Positions 22,089-32,852 of a DNA stretch of 64,000 nucleotides are shown here, in pieces. The position numbers and the translations under genes are program-made. The notes beneath the pieces are model-generated. The model ran no database searches. It saw only the letters and a list, made by a program, of their open reading frames with translations, and was not told the origin of the DNA. Source of the stretch: Mayamaea pseudoterrestris. Lineage: Eukaryota > Bacillariophyta > Bacillariophyceae > Sellaphorales > Sellaphoraceae. Position 1 is the first letter of the stretch; every line of letters starts with the position of its first letter. The DNA lies in contig BROI01000001.1 in NCBI GenBank assembly GCA_027923505.1, positions 576,001-640,000 of the forward strand. Direction: 5' to 3'.

Positions 22089-24195
22089 CTAAATCCTTGG
22101 CGACAAACTGCTTAGATTATGAAATGCGCTCGAAACAAAGGTTTCATCTGGCACACCTGTGTCTCGCTTTTGCTGCAAATAGTCGTCGCATGCATCAGCA
22201 ACTCCTCGTCCTTCGTTAATGGCCCAAACCACCAAACTTTGGCCTCGTCGGCAATCGCCAGCCGCAAAAACGCCTTCAATATTTGTTCGATAGTCGCCGT
22301 ACGTGGCCTGTATATTGTTGCGTTGGTCGATGTCAAGTTGCAGCTTATCAATAACGTAATTTTCGGGCGAAACAAACCCCATGGATAAGACGGCCAAGTC
22401 GCATGGCCATTCTCGCTCCGAACCTTCAACAGCTCGCGGGCCTTCCGATGTTATTTCAACGTCTTGCGTAACGAGTGCCTTAACGTTTCCATCCCCGTCG
22501 CCAATGAATTCCTTGGTCAAGACGCTGTACGTACGAGGATCCTTGCCAAAAACCGCCTGTACTTCCATGTGACCGTAGTCGACGCCATAGACGCGCGGCC
22601 ATTCTGGCCATGGATTGCTTGTTGCGCGACACATGGGCGGCTGTGGCATTAACTCAAAGTTGGTGACTGACTTGCACCGATGGCGCATGCTGGTGCCAAT
22701 GCAGTCTGTTCCAGTGTCGCCGCCTCCAATCACAATAACGTCCTTTCCAGCTGCCGTAATAAAATTTTCTTTCTCCCACTTTGATTCAAGCGCGCCCTCC
22801 TTGGTGAGCAGCAAACGTTTTTGGTTGTTTGTCAAGAATTCCTGTTGACACAAAAGTGAGTAGAGAATTGTGATGTGAGACGAGGCAAGGCTACGCACAC
22901 CTGCCGGCCGCGGCAGTGAGCAGTTCACGCGAACATACCATGGCAAAATGAACGCCCTTCAACTCCCGTCCTGGTACGGGCAAGTCACGTGGCTTGGTGG
23001 CGCCGACGGCAAGTACTACTGCATCATGCGCCGCTCGAAGCTCATCCACATCGACAGTTTGGCCAACGTCGGCATTCGTGACAAACTCGATGCCTTCCTC
23101 GCGCAGCAAGTTGACTCGACGATCCACCGTTTCCTTTTCTAGTTTCATGTTGGGAATTCCATACATTAAAAGTCCTCCGATTCGATCGCTCCGTTCATAG
23201 ACTGTAACCTTGTGCCCCATTTGGTTCAGTTGGTCGGCCGACGCCAAGCCGGACGGTCCCGATCCAACAACGGCCACTGTCATGCCTGTCCGTTCCATTG
23301 GAATGCGAGGAACAATCATACCTTCTTGCCAAGCTCGATCGACAATGCTGTATTCAATGTTTTTGATCGTGACTGGCATGTCAACGAGTCCAGCGACGCA
23401 GGAACCTTCGCACGGCGCTGGACAAACGCGTCCGGTGAATTCTGGAAAGTTGTTCGTCTTGTGCAGTCGCTCAATGGCATCCTGCCACTGTCCATTGTAA
23501 ACCAGATTGTTCCATTCGGGAATTAAGTTATTGACGGGGCATCCAGTATGCGTTTGACAAAAGGGCGTTCCGCAGTCCATGCATCGAGCCGCCTGCACCT
23601 TTCGCTCAAGTTCTGTATGTTTCAAAGAGTCTCCTTCCACCGGATTCAATTCCTCCCAATCCATAATGCGATCGAGAGGCTTGCGATATGGTTCCGGGTT
23701 GCGCTGATAGTTTAAAAAGCCGCGAAGCTTTTCGATCGACGAGTATGAACCGTCGCGACGCTTGACTCGAGGTTCGCTACAATGAAAAAGGAGCGAGTGA
23801 ACGAGTGAGTGAATGAATGAATGAGTGAACGAACGAATGAAGGAATGATCGATTAGATGGATGAATGAAAAAGCGCGCAAGGCTATACCGTAACTTTCAT
23901 GTATTGCAACTGCAGCAGTATAATCACTCTCACGGTCCAATCCGTCTCAGTTTCTCATTGTCCGCAATTACTCGCACATGTAGAAACACGCACGCACGAC
24001 AGCAAGCATTGCATATTTAACTCACTTGTCATGATCATAAATGTTTTCTCTCCATACTTCATGACGTCCGTCAGTGTCGAGCGGCGTTTCTTCCGCAACT
24101 TTGGGAGCAGAGCTACTCTTGGCGCGCAGTGCAGCTGAGACGGCATGGATGCGACGCGATACCACCCTCGATCGGGACAGTATCATCGTCATCAT
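22089..24195 (-). CDS. gltD: Glutamate synthase small subunit (GltD type), three exons
   Basis: Exons 24195-24026, 23776-22939 and 22841-22089 join in frame to 586 aa; the introns are 249 and 97 bp. The protein supplies electrons from NAD(P)H through FAD and iron-sulfur centres to glutamate synthase, which makes glutamate from glutamine and 2-oxoglutarate. The visible cysteines C132, C135, C140 and C146, with a second set at C175, C179 and C183 ([10 protein letters not shown]), form the iron-sulfur domain. GSGPSG (228-233) is the FAD dinucleotide fold, GGGDTG (375-380) the NAD(P)H fold, and VFAAGDC (527-533) the closing FAD motif. The first about 30 residues are Arg/Ser/Ala-rich without acids, typical of a mitochondrial presequence. 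The start chosen is the ATG that opens this presequence; an upstream in-frame ATG at 24330 would add 45 residues. No large-subunit gene is adjacent. Confidence 0.92.
23784..23866. repeat. GAAT/GAGT tetranucleotide microsatellite in gltD intron 1
   Basis: A run of gagtgaa, gaatgaatgaatgag and gaacgaatgaagg units, related by single-base changes, fills much of the first gltD intron. It is noncoding and a likely length-polymorphic marker. Confidence 0.75.
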
Positions 24196-25260
24196 GATCG
24201 TTTTATCAGTATGAGGTACTTCCAAAATTCTATTGAAGCTTGAGATGATTTGCGTTTCTGGTTGAAACTTGTGGATGCCGCGATCCGACGAGGAGCTTGC
24301 ATCAGAGGCGCGCCACCGCGGACGCAGCAAATTTACTGTTGAGGAAAGAGTACGAAATTTATTACCGGTGCGATTTAAGTTAAAACCGGTGCGGCATCAT
24401 GTCACGCTTGTTGGACGACGCAGACAAAATCGCGATTCATTCTTTGATAGCGCTTGCTCATCGGCACAATTAAAAGCCTTCCAAGTCCCTCTTGCTGTTC
24501 GTTTGCCGATCGTTTGACAGTCTCGAGGGGATATGCGTGTCAAGAAATGGCGCGGCGTGTAGCTTATGAACATCAGATGACAACATCGTGCATGCCCACG
24601 TACCTCTGCATCTTTCAGCCCGTCGTCATGACGCCATTGGAGTTTAAAATTTGAAGCCAAAGACGCAGCAGCAAAGCCATTAACAAAGAACGATGATCAA
24701 GACTTGATGCGACAGGCCGCCAATGATGATTTGCTACGGTACACGCGTTCAACTACCCATCCTGGGTCGACTGTTCGACCGATCGACTGCTTCTTCGTAC
24801 ATCCTAGATTGCACAGCTGTTGTTATACAACCGGCTAGACAAGATACATGTATGAGACTTTTAGCAAGAGACGTGTATCATTCTGGCATGACAACAAGAA
24901 GCCAGGACGACTGGTTGTTGCGCGCGTGACGCCGTGGCAAATCGTTGCAAAGACTCGAGGCAGCCAGAGGACGCGATGAAAGGTCAACGAAACTACATGC
25001 ACTGGCAGCAGAGGCAGCAAGAGTGTTTTTACTCGCTTTGGTGACACGATGGCTATTCATGACGGTTGGTAAATATCATGCCTAGGTCAATGGAGCGAGA
25101 CGCGAGACGCGAGACGCCATACTCAAACAAGCGCACTACTACTTGCGACTTGGGCATGCACCCAATTTGTTTGGGACGGCGGTCGTGGGCGCGGCGTCAA
25201 CGCTACCGTGTCTAATCCCTTAGACTAATATAGAACCACAATTGGCAAGGCTGCTAAACA
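24196..25260. other. Intergenic region between two minus-strand genes
   Basis: It holds the presumed promoter side of gltD (24196 upward) and the 3' flank of the next gene. No coding signal is visible. A short cgagacgcgagacgcgagac repeat sits near 25097-25117. Confidence 0.45.
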
Positions 25261-25266
25261 TTTATT
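25261..25266 (-). terminator. AATAAA polyadenylation-type signal
   Basis: On the minus strand AATAAA begins 85 bp past the stop at 25351, almost the same spacing as for gltD. Confidence 0.5.
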
Positions 25267-25350
25267 ATCTGATGCACCAAGTATTCACTAAACGCGTGCG
25301 TAATTAAAAAGTAGGGCATTGGCGAGATTCTCCGCCAGCGAACAACAATC

Positions 25351-26902
25351 TTAAGCACTTGTGTCAAGTTGAGCGCGGTTCTTCTTGCAACACGCAAAGA
25401 TGTTTCTAAAACGCGCTCTCTCTTGCTTGGCCTTAAGTTCTTGGAGTTCGACCATGATGTTGTTCATCGAAGCCATGATGATGTTGTTCATCGACATCGA
25501 TTCCTTGAGGAGATCGGACATCGATTCCTTGAGGAGATTGGGCATCGATTCCTTGAGGAGATTGGGCATCGATTCCTTGAGGAGATTGGGCATCGATTCC
25601 TTGAGGAGATCGGACATCGAATCCTTGAGGAGATCCACCAAGTTAGCCTCCAACGCACCAATGGCACGAGCAATGCCGTTAGAGTCAATCGGCTGCAAAG
25701 CTGGGGTACCTGTGAATAAGAGTGGGCGAGGACGTTAGAGGCGGCCAGACAAAGGAAGGCAGCGGAAACTGATGTACTCACCCCACGGCGCAACGTGCGG
25801 TTGAAAAAGAAGCGTTTTCGGTCTATGTTCAATTAACTCGAGATGCCAACCCGCAATCACTCCACTCTCGCACATCATGAGGTCTTTGCCATCACGAAAC
25901 GTGATGGCAAACGACGACCAACGAGATCCCTTGGCTACACCAATAATAGAACGAAGCGACGAAACGCTGGCCATGTGAATCGCTGGACATGTGACTCCAA
26001 GATCCTTCCAATTGCCAAAGAACGGTACGGTGAATTCATCGGCCTGAAAACTAGTACCCTTTAAGTACATGGCTTCGAACACGAGCTTGATCGGGTTGTT
26101 AGCAACCATCTCAGTTCCAATCAAGGAGACGCCATCGCGAATACGCAATGTGGTGACATGGCAAGTATTCACGAATGCGACAGGAACCGCAATGTTATTG
26201 AGCTCAAGTTCGAGCCGAACCGTCGCAATTGCTTCCCAGGTCGAAGGCTCCGGCTGGAAGCCGAACAAGCTCAGGACGGCCGTTCCTCCCAACCACTCGC
26301 GAGAACCGAAAGCCTTCTTCACACCAGATTTGGAAAAATAATCCTTTCCGCCGGTCAACCATAATTCACGCGTCGATGAAGTGATTGGGAGTCCGGCGAC
26401 CAAGGCAAGAGTCGACTCCAAATCTGCTTGGTACAGAACCGCTGATTCACCCTTTCGAACATACGCCTGTACGTACCCATGACCCACATGCTCCATGAAA
26501 GGACCAACCTTCACGTAGACTTCCTTATTAAAGGTCTCTTCCTCTTCCAAGTCCTCCTCTTCAGAGAATGCAACCAAAAGCTTGCTCGTGAGAAGAACGC
26601 GCGACTTGTTCTCAAAAAGATGGTTCATCTTGTTCATGGAGTCGGGGTCCATGCAAAGCTGCGCCAGTTCAGTGACTTGATTGCCTCGATCAAGCTTGCA
26701 TTGGTCATGCAGCGTGGCGTAGCATTCCATATCGATCTTCATGGTTGGCAAAGAATTGTGCGAGATGAATGCGATCGATGGATCTGCTTTTCGAGGATCT
26801 GCGAGAACAGAAAATTCCGTCGGTGAATCTTGGGATTGAAAAGCCTTTCTGCAGGGCCATATTCTTACTCATCGGCGTGTGCCACCAAAGGCTTTTCATC
26901 AT
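25351..26902 (-). CDS. Unknown protein with C-terminal LLKESMPN repeats, three exons
   Basis: Exons 26902-26869, 26798-25782 and 25709-25351 join in frame to 469 aa. The introns are 70 bp (GTAAGA...CTCGCAG) and 72 bp (GTGAGT...TTCACAG), both in phase 1. The first intron is supported because the second-exon frame stays open and coding-like upstream of its first ATG (26742) and joins the ATG at 26902 exactly. The central about 300 residues look globular with mixed strands (for example VKVGPFMEHVGHGYVQAYV), but I do not recognise the family. The tail has six copies of an 8-residue unit (LLKESMPN and variants), amphipathic and probably helical or coiled-coil. It ends in a Lys/Glu-rich segment and FACCKKNRAQ. 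The paired cysteines near the end could be lipid-modified, which is speculation. No transmembrane helix is seen. Confidence 0.7.
25501..25644. repeat. 24-bp in-frame tandem repeat, six copies
   Basis: Units begin at 25501, 25525, 25549, 25573, 25597 and 25621 with the core ttccttgaggagat. The three central copies are near-identical. The repeat encodes, on the minus strand, the LLKESMPN units of the gene above. Length change by whole units keeps the frame. Confidence 0.9.
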
Positions 26903-27639
26903 TTAAGTCACGTCAATGGACCAAAGCAGAAGCTATGACGTAGCTGATCTATGAAACGGCCTGAGGAGGCCCATCCATTCGCTTCGATGAACCAATTAAA
27001 ATTCTTGAGCAAGCACCTCTGGCGCATCTGGCAGATGATGCGCCGGGACAAACGTCCGGCTTAAAGAATGCTAGAGTATGACGAAGCCTGATCTAAGATA
27101 CGGCCTACTCCTATACACAGTATCACTGACCCGTACGAAGTAGGGTCCAGTGAGTACAAAGTTTCTCGATGTCTGTCCTCCTATTTACGACTAGGGTAAT
27201 GAAACTTCAACATGCAGAACCCTTCGGAATGCTGTATGTCACATCCATGGATTACTTCAAACAACCACAAGGATCGCGCAAAACTGTACAATACTACTTG
27301 TTCCATGATATAGGAAGTATATATACGAGTACGCAGCACTTCAAACAACCACATTGATCGCGCAAAACTGTACAATACTTGTTAGCATAATATAGGAAGC
27401 ATATAACATATGCAGATACGGCGTGCCGGGACGTGAGTGAAAATTGAATCTGAACGGTATTTAGCTGCAAAGTGTTAGCGCAAACATCGTACTTTAGCTA
27501 TCTACTGTAAAGTAGAACTTTCTTTGACTACAAATACTTTATTACGGCTTGCAAGCCAGAATCATAGCCACCAATGCTATGTCATACTGCTACTCTTGCC
27601 TTAAAGCATGCAGCTAACTTTTGCTATACTGTAGGTGGC
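26903..27639. other. Intergenic region with an 84-bp duplication
   Basis: No gene is seen. Two direct copies start with acttcaaacaaccaca at 27254 and 27338 and share gatcgcgcaaaactgtacaa and a tataggaag motif. A weaker duplicate pair (ctatgacgtagctgatctatgaaacggcct near 26931 and its variant near 27075) lies to the left. Confidence 0.6.
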
Positions 27640-28012
27640 TTAAAGACCTCCATCGTTGTAAAAAACTTGGTAAACACCTTCATGCTCAATCTGCAACTGC
27701 GTGATGTTTGCAATTGCAGCAAATACTGGGCCATGCTTTTCAAGCTCATTGCGGAATACATCCTTGAGGATTGCCCACCGTTTAAATCTCCTGTTAATTG
27801 TCTCATGCCGCGCGCGTGCCTCGGCTTTCATCCTTTGATTGTCATTGTTCTGTCCAGTAGGTTTCAAAAAGAATTGCTCATTGTCCCTATACCCCCCATC
27901 AGCAACAAATCGTTCACCATATTCTCGGTCAAGATAGATCAAGCCATGCCTTGCAATGCGCAAGTCCGTCCATGACCCGCATGGATACAGTCCAGCAATC
28001 CAAACAATCCAT
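27640..28012 (-). pseudogene. PIF/Harbinger-like DDE transposase, C-terminal fragment
   Basis: A minus-strand open stretch of about 124 residues reads, in order, GWIVWIAGLYPCGSWTDLRIAR, then LIYLDREYGERFVADGGYRD, then RARHETINRRFKRWAILKDVF, ending at a natural stop at 27640. This is the layout of the second half of the DDE_Tnp_4 (IS5/Harbinger) domain: strand, GxW.D..I.R, GE..ADxGY, then E...NxR.K.W with the last acidic residue (RHETINRRFK). The N-terminal half with the first catalytic aspartate is absent. The upstream side is replaced by the 179-bp tandem array about 30 bp away. I infer a dead, truncated transposon. Confidence 0.7.
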
Positions 28013-28040
28013 CCAGTTTGTATACAGACTGCTCAGTTTT

Positions 28041-28600
28041 GCAATACGGCCCCACACTACCTAGACTACAATAGCAGAGCTACCGTCAAAACCCACCAGT
28101 GCGCTACATGACCCACCAGTGCACTACATGCAGAGATACTGGTGGAGCAAAGGCTCTAGAGGTAATTGCATCAAAAGTGCAGCTGGTTCCTGGTAAGCGG
28201 CATGTATCTACTCAGCTATGCGATACGGCCCCACACTACCTTGACTACAATAGCAGAGCTACCGTCAAAACCCACCAGTGCACTACATGTCCCACCAGTG
28301 TACTACATGCAGAGGTACCAGCGGAGCAAAGGCTCTGGAGGTAATTGCATCGAAAGTGCAGCTGGTTCCTGGTAAGCCGCATGTATCTACTCAGCTATGG
28401 GATACGGCCCCACACACTACCTAGACTACAATACAGAGCTACCGTCAAAACCCACCAGTGGGCTACATGACCCACCAGTGCACTACATGCAGAGGTACCA
28501 TAGGAACAAAGGCTTTGGAGGTAATTGCATTGAAAGTGCAGCTGGTTCCTGGTAAGCCGCATGTATCTACTCAGTTATGCAATACGGCCCCACACTACAA
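28041..28600. repeat. 179-bp tandem array, three copies plus a partial
   Basis: Units start at 28041, 28220, 28399 and 28579 with g(c/g)(a/g)atacggccccacac, giving periods of 179, 179 and 180 bp. The fourth breaks off after about 20 bp. Each unit contains a short internal direct repeat (cccaccagtgcactacatg-like, twice). Sequence is unrelated to the two larger satellites. Confidence 0.85.
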
Positions 28601-28960
28601 GCAGCAATGAAAGAGGTCTCAGTCGCACAGGTAACACGTCCGTCCGCGCAAGCCCCGGGGCAGTGCCACAGACCGTGAGGTCCCCTTGTCTGACATGCTT
28701 CACATGGGAGCATTGCCGCTGATCTGTTGTGGCGCAGCGGCAGTTTGAGTAACGCTGCGATAGTCTCGAATCACCAGCTATTCATGCCGTTCCAACGATA
28801 GCCATCAACCGCAACGGCAAGCAGCCCATGATGCAATCCAATATATATATACTATATGCATACACCCTTCTAACCATACTTCATTAGTGAAACTCTGTAT
28901 TGTAATCTATGCAATGCAAACATTACTCTTTCACTAATCAATCCCCCTACGTACCAGTAC
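28601..28960. other. Unique spacer between two tandem arrays
   Basis: No coding potential of note. A short TA run (atatatatatactatatgca) lies near 28841-28860. The 180-bp satellite begins directly after gtaccagtac at 28960. Confidence 0.4.
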
Positions 28961-30896
28961 CAAATTATGGAATCATACCACTACAACGCCCCGTGCCCTG
29001 GCCACCCAACAACCCAATGAGTCAGGCAAAACATGTCCAGGGTGTGCCATTGACATGAGGATGGGCTGAAATGGTGCAAAACGGACTGCCTGGAGGCCTA
29101 CAGCATGGATTGGTCTGCTAGATGGGTGTGGCCAACACCCCAAATTATGGAATCATACCACTACAATGCCCCGTGCCCTGATCACCCAACAACCCAATGA
29201 GTCATGCAAAACATGTCCAGGGTGTGCCATTGACATGAGGATGGTCTGACATGGTGCAAAACGGACTGCCTGGAGGCCTACACCATCTGCAAGATGGGTG
29301 TGGCCAACACCCCAAATTATGGAATCATACCACTACAATGCCCCATGCCCGGCAACCCAACAACCCAATGAGTCAGGCAAAACATGTCCAGTGTGTGCCA
29401 TTGACATGCGGATGGGCTGAAATGATGCAAAACAGACTGCCTGGAGGCCTACACCATCTGCAAAATGGGTGTGGCCAACACCCCAAATTATGGAATCATA
29501 CCACTACAATGCCCCGTCCCCTGATCACCCAACAACCCAATGAGTCATGCAAAACATGTCCAGGGTGTGCCATTGACATAAGGATGGTCTGACATGGTAC
29601 AAAACGGACTGCCTGGAGGCCTACAGCATGGAATGGTCTACAAGATGGGTGTGGCCAACACCCCAAATTATGGAATCATACCACTACAATGCCCCATGCC
29701 CTGATCACCCAACAACCCAATGAGTCAAGCAAAACATGTCCAGGGTGTGCCATTGACATGAGGATGGGCTGAAATGATGCAAAACGGACTGCCTGGATGC
29801 CTACAGCATGGAATGGTCCACAAGATGGGTGTGGCCAACACCCCAAATTATGGAATCATACCACTACAATGCCCCATGCCCTGGCCACCCAACAACCCAA
29901 TGAGTCAGGCAAAACATGTCCAGGGTGTGCCATTGACAGGAGGATGGGCTGAAATGGTGCAAAACGGACTGCCTGGAGGCCTACACCATCTGCAAAATGG
30001 GTGTGGCCAACACCCCAAATTATGGAATCATACCACTACAATGCCCCATCCCCTGATCACCCAATAACCCAATGTGTCATGCAAAACATGTCCAGGGTGT
30101 GCCATTGACATGAGGATGGTCTGACATGGTACAAAACGGACTGCCTGGAGGCCTACAGCATGGAATGGTCTACAAGATGGGTGTGGCCAACACCCCAAAT
30201 TATGGAATCATACCACTACAATGCCCCATGCCCTGGCCACCCAACAACCCAATGAGTCAGGCAAAACATGTCCAGGGTGTGCCATTGACATGAGGATGGG
30301 CTGAAATGGTGCAAAACGGACTGCCTGGAGGCCTACACCATCTGCAAAATGGGTTGTGGCCAACACCCCAAATTATGGAATCATACCACTACAATACCCC
30401 GTCCCCTGATCACCCAACAACCCAATGAGTCATGCAAAACATGTCCAGGGTGTGCCATTGACATGAGGATGGTCTGACATGGTGCAAAACGGACTGCCTG
30501 GAGGCCTACACCATCTGCAAGATGGGTGTGGCCAACACCCCAAATTATGGAATCATACCACTACAATGCCCCATGCCCGGCAACCCAACAACCCAATGAG
30601 TCAGGCAAAACATGTCCAGTGTGTGCCATTGACATGAGGATGGGCTGAAATGGTGCAAAACGGACTGCCTGGAGGCCTACAGCATGGATTGGTCTACAAG
30701 ATGGGTGTGGCCAACACCCCAAATTATGGAATCATACCACTACAATGCCCCATGCCCTGGCCACCCAACAAACCAATGAGTCAGGCAAAACATGTCCAGG
30801 GTGTGCCATTGACATGAGGATGGGCTGAAATGGTGCAAAACGGACTGCCTGGAGGCCTACACCATCTGCAAAATGGGTGTGGCCAACACCCCAAAA
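28961..30896. repeat. 180/172-bp satellite, block 1 (about 11 monomers)
   Basis: The landmark caaattatgg recurs at 28961, 29141, 29313, 29484, 29664, 29844, 30016, 30196, 30369, 30541 and 30720. The spacing alternates between about 180 and 172 bp. The two lengths come from a swap before the gatgggtgtgg motif: long units have cagcatggaatggtctac, short units caccatctgc. Each unit also carries GGTGTGGCCAACACC, a near-perfect dyad. The array stops abruptly within ccccaaa at 30896. Confidence 0.9.
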
Positions 30897-31239
30897 CACA
30901 TTCGCGGGGCGGGGAGGTGGTAGGATCAATGGTTTTACTATGCCTGCAATGACTTTTGCGCGCTCCGCGCGCACAAACATTGCCAAAATGCAGACGCAGC
31001 ATGCTAGATTGACTAAATTGACTGGCCCGGGTAGAACATGTCGCAGAACCACTGATCATTTATGATTCATTGGAGTAGACTGTACGAACGCCAAGAAGTA
31101 CATCATGTCGCACCGCGGGACACAATTAATCTCGCGTGAAGCATTCAAACGCAAGGAGTACTACTATTTGGGAACGCTAAGGAGCATGTCGCAGCGCGGG
31201 ACACATTAATCTCGTGAAGCATGTCCGGATATATCCTAC
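30897..31239. other. Unrelated insert interrupting the 180-bp satellite
   Basis: About 340 bp unrelated to the flanking satellite begins after ccaacaccccaaa. It is locally GC-rich (gcggggcggggagg) and contains two related segments (gtcgcaccgcgggacaca and gtcgcagcgcgggacaca, about 78 bp apart), each followed by a ttaatctcg..gtgaagcat motif. No coding frame or clear terminal inverted repeat was identified. Confidence 0.6.
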
Positions 31240-31395
31240 CACAATTATGGAATCATACCACTACAATGCCCCATCCCCTGATCACCCAATAACCCAATGA
31301 GTCATGCAAAACATGTCCAGGGTGTGCCATTGACATGAGGATGGTCTGACATGGTACAAAACGGACTGCCTGGAGGCCTACAGCATGGAATGGTC
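31240..31395. repeat. 180-bp satellite, block 2 (one partial monomer)
   Basis: One monomer runs from an acaattatggaatcatacc start to cagcatggaatggtcc, between two unrelated inserts. Confidence 0.85.
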
Positions 31396-31845
31396 CGGCT
31401 CAGGGCGGATGCTTCGAGGAGACTGCCTTGGGGACACTCATAAGATACCCTTATGAGTACACTGTGATCGATAGTCACGTCATCAGTGGTGCGGGGAGAG
31501 AAGAATGGGAACAGCTACCGACAACGGGCAGACCACATGCCGATGTTGATCGGGTTGCCTCCCATTCCTTTGGTTAGCTTGCCGACCTTGTTGTCTAGCA
31601 AGCTCTCTGTTGTTTGTCCCACCCACTCACCCGGGTTGTGGCGAATCCTCCTCACAGGATTCGCTCCAGTCATCATTGATGACGTGGTTGTTGCTCCAGG
31701 GACCCGGAGTTTGCACTCCGAGTCCACATAGCAAATGCAACCACAGGACATCGCTGCCGACTTTGGGCAGCTGGCCGGGCGCAGCCTAGCACGCGGAAGG
31801 AAACAGCCGAGCGACGGAGGGCAATCTGCACTTGTGCTGATTGTC
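31396..31845. other. Second insert in the 180-bp satellite
   Basis: About 450 bp unrelated to the satellite. The minus strand is open from 31868 to 31515 and reads coding-like for about 60 residues (for example SMMTGANPVRRIRHNPGEW). A degraded gene or retroelement fragment is plausible, but I recognise no family. Confidence 0.5.
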
Positions 31846-32852
31846 TGCAAGATGGGTGTGGCCAACACCCCAAATTATGGAATCATACCACTACAATGCC
31901 CCATGCCCTGGCCACCCAACAACCCAATGAGTCAGGCAAAACATGTCCAGGGTGTGCCATTGACATGTGGATGGGCTGAAATGGTGCAAAACGGACTGCC
32001 TGGAGGCCTACACCATCTGCAAAATGGGTGTGGCCAACACCCCAAATTATGGAATCATACACCCGTCCCCTGATCACCAAACAACCCAATGAGTCATGCA
32101 AAACATGTCCAGGGTGCGCCATTGACATGAGGATGGTCTGACATGGTACAAAACGGACTGCCTGGAGGCCTACAGCATGGAATGGTCTACAAGATGGGTG
32201 TGGCCAACACCCCAAATTATGGAATCATACCACTACAATGCCCCATGCCCTGGCCACCCAACAACCCAATGAGTCAGGCAAAACATGTCCAGGGTGTGCC
32301 ATTGACATGTGGATGGGCTGAAATGGTGCAAAACGGACTGCCTGGAGGCCTACACCATCTGCAAAATGGGTGTGGCCAACACCCCAAATTATGGAATCAT
32401 ACCACTACAACGCCCCGTCCCCTGATCACCCAACAACCCAATGAGTCATGCAAAACATGTCCAGGGTGCGCCATTGACATGAGGATGGTCTGACATGGTA
32501 CAAAACGGACTGCCTGGAGGCCTACAGCATGGAATGGTCTACAAGATGGGTGTGGCCAACACCCCAAATTATGGAATCATACCACTACAATGCCCCATGC
32601 CCTGGCCACCCAACAACCCAATGAGTCAGGCAAAACATGTCCAGGGTGTGCCATTGACATGAGGATGGGCTGAAATGGTGCAAAACGGACTGCCTGGAGG
32701 CCTACACCATCTGCAAAATGGGTGTGGCCAACACCCCAAATTATGGAATCATACCACTACAATGCCCCGTCCCCTGATCACCCAACAACCCAATGAGTCA
32801 TGCAAAACATGTCCAGGGTGTGCCATTGACATGAGGATGGTCTGACATGGTA
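31846..32852. repeat. 180/172-bp satellite, block 3
   Basis: Continuation of the satellite from ctgcaagatgggtgtggcc to an abrupt end after atggtctgacatggtac. It has the same long and short monomer types as block 1; one monomer near 32060 lacks about 10 bp (cactacaatgcc region). Confidence 0.88.

Noticed and set aside
24196-24330. Longer gltD start at 24330
   Set aside because: The extra 45 residues are acidic and Ser-rich and would hide the presequence that begins cleanly at the ATG at 24195.
25369-25738. Two plus-strand frames of about 116 codons with repeated peptides
   Set aside because: They arise from the 24-bp repeat that encodes the minus-strand protein tail; the minus frame has the matching splice sites.
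25735-26742. Start of the unknown repeat-tailed protein at the internal ATG 26742
   Set aside because: The frame is open and coding-like upstream of it, and a 70-bp GTAAGA...CAG intron joins it exactly in phase to an ATG at 26902.
28961-32852. Open frames of about 60-115 codons in the 180/172-bp satellite
   Set aside because: They also repeat with the monomer on both strands and carry no independent coding signal.
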